Positions 5,702-10,853 of a stretch of 10,853 nucleotides of DNA are shown here, piece by piece; the first letter of the stretch is position 1; every line of letters begins with the position of its first letter. The notes beneath the pieces were generated by a model. That model saw only the letters and a program-made list of their open reading frames with translations. It did not search any database and was not told the origin of the DNA. The position numbers were made by a program, and so were the translations under genes. The stretch spans positions 1-10,853 of the forward strand of contig CALXDE010000088.1 in assembly GCA_944386965.1 (NCBI GenBank), read 5' to 3'. This DNA is from an uncultured Oscillospiraceae bacterium. GTDB lineage: Bacteria; Bacillota_A; Clostridia; Oscillospirales; Oscillospiraceae.

Positions 5702-6985
5702 ATGAACAGCAGCTTTGTCAACAAGATCCTGACCGCCGCGGGGGTGCTGGCGGTGCTCTTCTACTTCGGCTACAGCGTCCTCAGCTATCTGGCTGATCCC
5801 CTGGCCACCGCCGTGGCCTATGAATACCGCAGCGACGAGGCCGTCACCGTCTCGGGCTACCTGGTCCGGGACGAGGAGGTCATCTCCGGAGGCGGCGGCC
5901 TGGTCTACGTCACCCGGGACGAGGGGGAGCGGGTGGCCGCCGGAGGGAGCGTGGCCACCGTCTTCTCCAGCCGGGAGGCCCTGGACCAGGTCCTGGAGCT
6001 CCGGGAGCTGGAGGAGCAGCTGGAGCAGCTGCGGTTCGCCCTGAGCGTGGCCTCCGGCAGCCAGGAGATCCTGCGCCTGGACAGCGATATCCTCCAGAGC
6101 ATCTTCCATCTCCGCTCCGGCGTGGCCCGGGGGGATCTGCTGGAGGTGAGCGGCGAGAGCGAGTCCCTGCGGGCCATGGTCCTCAAGCGGGACTACACCT
6201 ACAGCGGCGCCGGCGAGGAGCAGACGGCCGGGCAGGTGGAGGCCCTGGAGCAGCAGATCGCCGCCCTGCGCGCCACCGCCCAGAGCGGCAGCAGCCGCGT
6301 CACCGTCAGCCGGGCGGGGACCTTTTCGGCCCTGACCGACGGGTACGAGGGGGTGCTGACGGTGGAGAGCCTGGAGACGATGACCCCCTCGGCGCTGGAC
6401 GCCCTCCGCCCGGCGGAGACGATGGAGGGGGCCGTGGGCAAGATGATCTACGGCAGCACCTGGTACTATGTCACCGCCATGGAGACGCGGGACCTGAAGA
6501 AGCTGGCGGTGGGGGACGCGGTGACCATCCGCTTCCTCAGCGGCCTGGACCGGGAGATCGAGATGACCGTGGAGCGTATCGGCGACGAGGAGGGGGGCGA
6601 GCGGCTGGTGGTGCTCTCCTGCGACGAGTACCTCTCCATCACCACCCTCCTGCGCCACCAGAACGCCCAGGTGATCTTCCACTCCTACACCGGCATCCGG
6701 GTGCCCACGGGAGCGGTGCGGGTGGTGACGGAGACGATCCCCGGCAGCGACGGGGAGGACACGGAGATCTCCTCCACCGCCGTCTACTGCCGCATGGGCC
6801 GCCTGGCCCGGCTCAAGCCGGTGGAGGTGCTCTACCAGGGGGAGGACTACTACCTGGTGGCGCCCAATGAGGAGAGCCTTCAGGGGCTTTCAGAGGCCGG
6901 CCGGGAGAGCCGAATCCTCCGGGGCGGCGACGAGATCATCGTCTCCGCCAACGATCTTTACGATGGAAAGGTGATTGACGAATGA
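5702..6985 (+). CDS. Membrane-anchored HlyD-like protein
   Basis: The 427-residue protein has one N-terminal membrane segment (about 8-30) with a short inside tail, so most of it should lie outside the membrane. Residues 45-88 (SGYLVRDEEVISGGGG...GERVAAGGSVATVF) resemble a split biotinyl-lipoyl fold, as in HlyD/RND adaptor proteins. Helical, coiled-coil-prone stretches follow at 92-115 and 176-193. The C-terminal part has beta-rich barrel-like segments (GKMIYGSTWYYVTAM, LAVGDAVTIRF, RVPTGAVRVV) and ends GGDEIIVSANDLYDGKVIDE. No ABC transporter or permease partner is nearby; instead it overlaps yggS and is followed by sepF and divIVA. I infer a cell-envelope or division-linked role rather than classical efflux. 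AAAGGAG precedes ATG 5702. Confidence 0.75.
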   Translation: MNSSFVNKILTAAGVLAVLFYFGYSVLSYLADPLATAVAYEYRSDEAVTVSGYLVRDEEVISGGGGLVYVTRDEGERVAAGGSVATVFSSREALDQVLELRELEEQLEQLRFALSVASGSQEILRLDSDILQSIFHLRSGVARGDLLEVSGESESLRAMVLKRDYTYSGAGEEQTAGQVEALEQQIAALRATAQSGSSRVTVSRAGTFSALTDGYEGVLTVESLETMTPSALDALRPAETMEGAVGKMIYGSTWYYVTAMETRDLKKLAVGDAVTIRFLSGLDREIEMTVERIGDEEGGERLVVLSCDEYLSITTLLRHQNAQVIFHSYTGIRVPTGAVRVVTETIPGSDGEDTEISSTAVYCRMGRLARLKPVEVLYQGEDYYLVAPNEESLQGLSEAGRESRILRGGDEIIVSANDLYDGKVIDE

Positions 6986-7680
6986 CAAACGTTGCGGAAA
7001 ATATCCGCTCTGTCCGGGAGCGGATGGCCGCCGCGGCCGCTGCCGCGGGCCGGAATCCGGAGGACATCCTCCTGGTGGGCGCCAGCAAGATGAACGACGC
7101 GGCCGCCTGCCGCGCGGCCATTGCCGCCGGCATCGACGCGCTGGGGGAGAACCGGGTGCAGGAGCTGCTGGAAAAGGACGCCCAGGGGGCCTATGCCGGG
7201 GCGCCCCTCCACTTCATCGGCCACCTCCAGCGCAACAAGGTCCGCCAGATCGTGGGCAGAGTGGATCTGATCCACTCCGTCTCCTCTCTGGAGCTGCTCT
7301 CGGAGATCGACCGCCAGGCGGAAAAGCGCGGCCTGGTGCAGCCGGTGCTGCTGGAGGTGAACATCGGGGAGGAGGAGAGCAAGAGCGGCTTTCTCCCCGG
7401 AGCGCTCTTCGACGCCGCCGCCGCGGCCCGGGACTTTGCCCACGTGGACGTCCAGGGCCTTATGGCCATTCCCCCGGTGGAGCAGGAAGAACATGGAAAC
7501 CTCCCTTATTTTCAGGAAGTTGCCCGCCTTTATATTGACATCAGCCGCCAATTGTACCATAATAAACTAAAATACCTCTCTATGGGCATGAGCGATGATT
7601 TCGAGGACGCCATCGCCGCCGGCGCCAATGTGGTGCGGGTGGGTTCGGCGATTTTCGGCCACCGGAATTATCAGAAATAA
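6982..7680 (+). CDS. YggS/YlmE-family pyridoxal phosphate-binding protein
   Basis: This 232-residue single-domain alanine-racemase-fold protein belongs to the PLP homeostasis family (YggS/PLPBP; YlmE in Bacillus). It has no known catalytic reaction but affects vitamin B6 and amino-acid balance. LVGASK places the PLP lysine at K36; also visible are GENRVQELL (55-63), HFIGHLQRNK (77-86), the family signature LSMGMSDDFEDAI (199-211) and the C-terminal VRVGSAIFG. The ATG overlaps the stop of the HlyD-like gene by 4 bp (ATGA), suggesting translational coupling. Bases ~7500-7580 are clearly AT-richer, with codons such as CTA, AAA and AAT that are rare elsewhere here; a promoter-like sequence lies in this patch. 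It ends 14 bp before sepF, as in the ylmE-sepF order of other Bacillota. Confidence 0.95.
   Translation: MTNVAENIRSVRERMAAAAAAAGRNPEDILLVGASKMNDAAACRAAIAAGIDALGENRVQELLEKDAQGAYAGAPLHFIGHLQRNKVRQIVGRVDLIHSVSSLELLSEIDRQAEKRGLVQPVLLEVNIGEEESKSGFLPGALFDAAAAARDFAHVDVQGLMAIPPVEQEEHGNLPYFQEVARLYIDISRQLYHNKLKYLSMGMSDDFEDAIAAGANVVRVGSAIFGHRNYQK
7535..7563 (+). promoter_or_regulatory. Predicted sigma-A promoter inside yggS
   Basis: A perfect -35 box TTGACA (7535-7540), a 17 bp spacer and a -10 box CATAAT (7558-7563, 5 of 6 consensus) lie inside the yggS frame. They sit in an AT-rich patch within an otherwise GC-rich gene. A start near 7570 would give a leader of about 125 nt to sepF. The site could transcribe sepF and divIVA apart from the long upstream operon. 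Confidence 0.6.
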
Positions 7681-7694
7681 GGAGGACAGAGTCC

Positions 7695-8189
7695 ATGCGC
7701 TTGTTTGACGAGATGAAAAAAATCTTCAACCCCTATGAGGACGAGGATGAATACGAGGAGGAGTTCGGCGACCAGGACGTCTCCCCCTTTGTGGACGACC
7801 GGGACCGCCGGAGCGACCGGGACCGGGACAGCAGAGAGCGGGACCGGGAGCGGGAGAGGCGGAGCAGCTCCTTTGACGAGCGGCGCAACAAGGTGGTGAA
7901 CATCGCCGCCACCACCCAGCTCAAGGTGGTGCTGGTCAAGCCCGAGCGCTTCGAGATGGCCAGCGAGATCGCCGACCATCTCAAGGAGAAGCGCACCGTG
8001 GTCATCAATCTGGAGTCCACCCACAAGGACATCGCCCGGCGGCTCATCGACTTCCTCTCCGGCGTGGCTTACGCCAGCGAGGGGCGCATCAAGAAGATCG
8101 CCGCCAACACCTACATCATCACCCCCTACCACGTGGAGATGGTGGGGGATCTGCTGGACGAGCTGGAAAACAACGGCCTGTACTTTTAA
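7695..8189 (+). CDS. sepF: Cell division protein SepF
   Basis: SepF binds the FtsZ C-terminal tail, polymerises into rings and helps anchor the Z-ring to the membrane at midcell. The 164-residue protein has a short amphipathic N-terminal helix (MRLFDEMKKIFNPY, membrane-binding in homologues), an acidic segment (15-23), a striking Asp/Arg/Glu/Ser mixed-charge linker (34-57) and the SepF core (about 66-164) with VVNI, LVKPERFEMASEIADHL and VVINLE, ending IITPYHVEMVGDLLDELENNGLYF in pieces typical of the family (VAYASEGRIKKIA, TYIITP). AAGGAGGA precedes ATG 7695. It sits between yggS/ylmE and divIVA, the classic division-cluster context; ylmG and ylmH, usually in between, are missing. Confidence 0.96.
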   Translation: MRLFDEMKKIFNPYEDEDEYEEEFGDQDVSPFVDDRDRRSDRDRDSRERDRERERRSSSFDERRNKVVNIAATTQLKVVLVKPERFEMASEIADHLKEKRTVVINLESTHKDIARRLIDFLSGVAYASEGRIKKIAANTYIITPYHVEMVGDLLDELENNGLYF

Positions 8190-8208
8190 GGCGGGGAGGT
8201 AGAGAGAG

Positions 8209-9132
8209 ATGTTGACGCCCCAGGAAGTGAGCAGCAAGACCTTCCCCAAGGCCGTCATGGGCGGATACGCCATGGCCGCCGTGGACGAGTTTCTGGACGC
8301 CCTGACCGAGGATTACGGCAGCCTCTACAAGGAAAACGCCGCCCTCAAGGCCAAGATCAAGACCCTGATGGAGAAGATGGAGGAGTACCGCCAGGTGGAC
8401 GACGCCATGCGCTCCACCCTGCTGGCGGCCCAGAAAATGGCCAAGGACATCATCGCCCAGGCCGAGCAGCAGCGGGACGCCATCGCCGCCGAGGCCGAGA
8501 GCCGCAAGTCCAGTCTGGTGGCGGACGCGGAGACGGTGGCCAAGGAGCGCATCGCCGAGCTGGAGCGCCAGGTGGCGCAGGCCGAGGAGCGCCTGGCCGA
8601 CACGAAGAGCCGGGTGGCCGGCGAGGTGGCGGCCCAGGGGCGGAAGCTGGAGAAGGCCCGGGAGGCGGTGGCCAGATTCCTGCAGGTTTCCCGGGTCAAC
8701 TGCGAGGAGCAGCTGAAGATCCTCCAGAAGCTGGAGGAGCTGGAGCCCGAGCCCATCGAGGTGCCCGCCGCGCCCGCTCAGCCGCCGCGGGAGAGCGCCC
8801 CGGCGAGCGCGCCTGAGCAGGGGGAGGAGCGTCCCGCGCCCTCGGCGGAAGCGGAGGAGGAGCCGGCCGGGGAGAGCGGCGGGGAGGTCCAGCTGGACCA
8901 GGATTTCTTTACCACGCCCCTGCCCACTCTGGAGGATATCAAGAAGGTGCAGGCCAAGCAGAGCGGTATGGCCGGAGCGTTGGAGGAGGACATCGCGGCC
9001 AATGTGCAGGCCGCCATGGATGAGCTGGCGGTGGAGGAGCGCTCTGTGTGGGACAACCTCCCCGAGGACGCCACCCGGGTCATCAATCTGGACGATCTCC
9101 AGTTTGGCCGCAACTATCAGAAGGAAAAATAG
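8209..9132 (+). CDS. DivIVA-domain cell division/polarity protein
   Basis: DivIVA proteins bind curved membrane at septa and poles and position division or wall-growth partners. The 307-residue product has the N-terminal lipid-binding DivIVA domain (about 1-55: MLTPQEVSSKTF...GGYAMAAVDEFLDAL), then a long coiled coil (about 35-178) with many Glu, Lys, Arg, Ala and Gln residues. A Pro/Glu/Ala-rich linker (180-225) follows, and a conserved-looking tail with DFFTTPLPTLEDIKKV and ATRVINLDDLQFGRNY. It is longer than Bacillus DivIVA (164 residues), matching the larger clostridial forms. GGGGAGGT precedes ATG 8209, 19 bp after sepF. It is the last gene before a hairpin terminator. Confidence 0.92.
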   Translation: MLTPQEVSSKTFPKAVMGGYAMAAVDEFLDALTEDYGSLYKENAALKAKIKTLMEKMEEYRQVDDAMRSTLLAAQKMAKDIIAQAEQQRDAIAAEAESRKSSLVADAETVAKERIAELERQVAQAEERLADTKSRVAGEVAAQGRKLEKAREAVARFLQVSRVNCEEQLKILQKLEELEPEPIEVPAAPAQPPRESAPASAPEQGEERPAPSAEAEEEPAGESGGEVQLDQDFFTTPLPTLEDIKKVQAKQSGMAGALEEDIAANVQAAMDELAVEERSVWDNLPEDATRVINLDDLQFGRNYQKEK

Positions 9133-9160
9133 GAAAAGCGGCCCAAAGGGGCCGCTTTTC
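9133..9160 (+). terminator. Hairpin terminator after divIVA
   Basis: A 12 bp perfect stem (GAAAAGCGGCCC / GGGCCGCTTTTC, loop AAAG) starts at the first base after the divIVA stop. The T-run (TTTT) is part of the 3' arm and is matched by AAAA in the 5' arm. It looks like an intrinsic terminator for the division operon, but the next start codon is only 24 bp away, so some readthrough is likely. Confidence 0.75.
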
Positions 9161-9184
9161 TGCAACAAGGAAGGAGATGCCGCC

Positions 9185-10036
9185 ATGGACCGCGCCAAGC
9201 CGATCATCGCCATTCTCTACGACTTTGACAAGACCCTGTGCACCCAGGACATGCAGAACTATGGGTTCATCCCCAGTCTGGGGCTGGCCCCGGCGGACTT
9301 CTGGCGCCTGGCCAACAGCTTTGGCTGGCGGGAGAAGATGGACGGGATTCTGGCCTACATGTACACCATGATCCAGGAGAGCCGGAAGCGGGGCGTCCCC
9401 TTCACCCGGGAGCGGCTGAGGCACCAGGGGCGGAGCATCACCTTCTTCCCCGGGGTCACCGACTGGTTCGAGCGCCTCAACCGCTTCGGGGAGCGCCAGG
9501 GGGCGCAGGTGGAGCACTATGTGATCTCCTCGGGCCTTCGGGAGATCATCGAGGGCAGCGCCATCGCCAAGGAGTTCAAGGAGATCTATGCCAGCGAGTT
9601 CTATTACGACGAGTCCGGCGCGCCGGTGTGGCCCAAGCTGGCGGTGAACTTCACCGCCAAGACCCAGTTTGTCTACCGCATCAACAAGGGGGTGCTGGAC
9701 GTGTCCGACGACCAGAGCCTCAACGCCTCCATGCCCGACGACAGCAAGCGCGTGCCCTTCACCAGCATGATCTACATGGGGGATGGGCTCAGCGACGTGC
9801 CCTGCATGAAGATGATGCGGGCCTACGGCGGCCAGGCCATCGCCGTGTACCAGGCGGTGAACAAAAAGGGCGTGGAGCAGCTGCTGCGGGACGGGCGGGT
9901 GGACTACATCTTCCCGGCGGACTACCGGGAGGGCACGGACCTGGAGCTGACCATGCAGAACATCATCCGCAAGATGGCGGTCACCGCACGGCTGGAGGAG
10001 GAGAGCGCCCAGCAGCTGCGCCGGGTGCGGCAGTAG
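9185..10036 (+). CDS. HAD-superfamily hydrolase (phosphatase-like)
   Basis: The 283-residue cytosolic protein shows the HAD catalytic motifs: DFDKTL with nucleophile D13 and acid/base D15, VISSG (S115/S116, motif II), a candidate motif III lysine K159, and MGDGLSDVPC (D200, D204, metal binding). A large helical cap insertion lies between motifs I and II (about 20-88), as in the phosphoserine phosphatase-like subgroup. The substrate is unknown. ATG 9185 is preceded by AAGGAGAT; the same frame is open further upstream inside divIVA but has no support there. It follows the divIVA terminator by 24 bp and converges on mnmE. Confidence 0.88.
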   Translation: MDRAKPIIAILYDFDKTLCTQDMQNYGFIPSLGLAPADFWRLANSFGWREKMDGILAYMYTMIQESRKRGVPFTRERLRHQGRSITFFPGVTDWFERLNRFGERQGAQVEHYVISSGLREIIEGSAIAKEFKEIYASEFYYDESGAPVWPKLAVNFTAKTQFVYRINKGVLDVSDDQSLNASMPDDSKRVPFTSMIYMGDGLSDVPCMKMMRAYGGQAIAVYQAVNKKGVEQLLRDGRVDYIFPADYREGTDLELTMQNIIRKMAVTARLEEESAQQLRRVRQ

Positions 10037-10062
10037 CAGAATCCGCCTTTGGAGGCAGACAG

Positions 10063-10102
10063 GCCAGGGGACCCGGACAGCGTCCGGGTCCCCTGGCTTT
10101 TT
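10063..10102 (+). terminator. Strong intrinsic terminator between HAD gene and mnmE
   Basis: A 16 bp perfect stem (GCCAGGGGACCCGGAC / GTCCGGGTCCCCTGGC, loop AGC) is followed by TTTTT (10098-10102), which ends the + strand HAD transcript. It lies right next to the mnmE stop codon on the other strand. The - strand side lacks a T-run, so it is probably efficient only for the + strand, though the stem may still protect the mnmE 3' end. Confidence 0.92.
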
Positions 10103-10103
10103 G

Positions 10104-10853
10104 CTATTTCCCCACGCAGAACCGGGAGAAGATCTGGCCCACCAGGTCCTCCCGGGCGGTTTTTCCGGTCAGCTCCCCCAGGGCGGCGAGGGCCGCCTCG
10201 GCGTCGGCGAGGGCCGCGTCGGGGGTCAGTCCACTCTCCAGGGCCCCCCGGGCCCCCCGGACGGCGGTGAGGGCCCGCTCCACCGCCGCCGCCTGCCGGG
10301 GGTTGGTGAGGAACTGGCCCCGGGGGGCCTCCCCAGCGGGGAAGAGGGCCGCCACCCCCCGCTCCAGGTCCCCCAGGCCCGCGCCGGTTTTGGCGCTGAC
10401 GGCCACAGCGGGCAGGGGGAGGGCGGCGGCATCCCATTTCTGGGGCAGGTCGGCCTTGTTCACCACCGCCAGGGCCCTCGGCGCCCCCCGGGCCAGGGTC
10501 AGGGCCTCCTCGTCCTCCTGTGTCAGGGGGACGCTGCCGTCCAGCACCACCAGACACAGCGCCGCCCCCTCCGCAGCCCGGCGGCTGCGCTCCACGCCGA
10601 TCCGCTCCACCGCGTCCGCCGTATCCCGCAGGCCCGCCGTGTCCATGAGCCGCAGCAGCACCCCGCCGCAGAGCACCTTCTCCTCCACCGTGTCCCGGGT
10701 GGTGCCGGGGATGTCGGTGACAATGACCCGATCATAGCCCACCAGGGCGTTGAGGAGGGAGCTCTTGCCCACGTTGGGCCGGCCCACGATGGCGGTGGGC
10801 ACGCCGCTTTTCAGCACCCGCCCCCGGTCAAAGGAGGAGAGCAGGGCGGCAAG
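10104..10853 (-). CDS. mnmE: tRNA modification GTPase MnmE, C-terminal part
   Basis: MnmE works with MnmG to add carboxymethylaminomethyl or aminomethyl groups to U34 of certain tRNAs. The window holds the last 249 codons; the frame is open to the window edge (reading LAALLSSFDRGRVLKSG), so the N-terminal tetrahydrofolate-binding domain and first helical part lie beyond. The GTPase domain shows VGRPNVGKSS (G1, about 10760-10784), PGTTRDT (G2), DTAGLRDTAD (G3) and NKAD (G4). The C-terminal helical segment ends FCVGK, with the cysteine conserved in MnmE (usual FCIGK). The GTG at 10815-10817 is internal, not the start. It converges with the HAD gene. Confidence 0.96.
   Translation of the reverse strand, partial: LAALLSSFDRGRVLKSGVPTAIVGRPNVGKSSLLNALVGYDRVIVTDIPGTTRDTVEEKVLCGGVLLRLMDTAGLRDTADAVERIGVERSRRAAEGAALCLVVLDGSVPLTQEDEEALTLARGAPRALAVVNKADLPQKWDAAALPLPAVAVSAKTGAGLGDLERGVAALFPAGEAPRGQFLTNPRQAAAVERALTAVRGARGALESGLTPDAALADAEAALAALGELTGKTAREDLVGQIFSRFCVGK

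Noticed and set aside
6975..7010. TTGACG followed by an AT-rich stretch at the yggS start as a promoter
   Set aside because: The best -10 match at acceptable spacing is only 3 of 6, and the 4 bp overlap with the gene upstream already explains expression.
7650..9132. Similar C-terminal ends of YggS (FGHRNYQK) and DivIVA (FGRNYQKEK)
   Set aside because: The DNA and surrounding residues are unrelated and the YggS end belongs to its own family pattern, so this is most likely chance.
9238..10737. Long + strand frame crossing the HAD gene, terminator and mnmE
   Set aside because: It is out of frame with both real genes, runs through a strong terminator and has a biased Gly/Ala/Arg composition.

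Overview
This 10.9 kb window is ordinary chromosome from a GC-rich, Gram-positive-type anaerobe, most likely a Clostridia member of the Oscillospirales (Flavonifractor/Lawsonibacter/Oscillibacter-like). The evidence is the clostridial gene order mutS-mutL-miaA-hfq, a YlmE-SepF-DivIVA division cluster, an endonuclease-type MutL (used by bacteria without MutH), strong AGGAGG-type ribosome binding sites and high third-position GC. The taxon is inferred from gene content; no rRNA gene is present.

Layout, all on the + strand except the last gene: the 3' end of mutS (2-142); a CPBP-family intramembrane protease (216-929); a 615 bp non-coding stretch holding repeat copy 1 (990-1504); mutL (1545-3563); a 623 bp non-coding stretch holding repeat copy 2 (3565-4080); a 65-residue DUF6440-like protein (4187-4384); miaA (4416-5366); hfq (5426-5677); a membrane-anchored HlyD-like protein (5702-6985); a YggS/YlmE PLP-binding protein (6982-7680); sepF (7695-8189); a divIVA-like gene (8209-9132); a hairpin terminator; a HAD phosphatase (9185-10036); a strong terminator between convergent genes; and, on the - strand, the 3' part of mnmE (10104-10853, 5' end outside the window).

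The genes form three working groups: mismatch repair (mutS, mutL), RNA modification and riboregulation (miaA, hfq, mnmE), and cell division (HlyD-like, yggS/ylmE, sepF, divIVA). From the DUF6440-like gene to divIVA the gaps are 59 bp or less, with one 4 bp overlap, so a long operon is likely.

The most unusual feature is a pair of ~515 bp direct repeats that closely bracket mutL. Their ends are strongly conserved and full of perfect hairpins and mutually exclusive pairings, while the ~144 bp core has diverged at constant length. They look like a mobile or structured-RNA element of unknown type. The second notable signal is a near-consensus housekeeping promoter (TTGACA, 17 bp, CATAAT) inside the yggS reading frame, in a local AT-rich patch, which probably drives sepF and divIVA separately.
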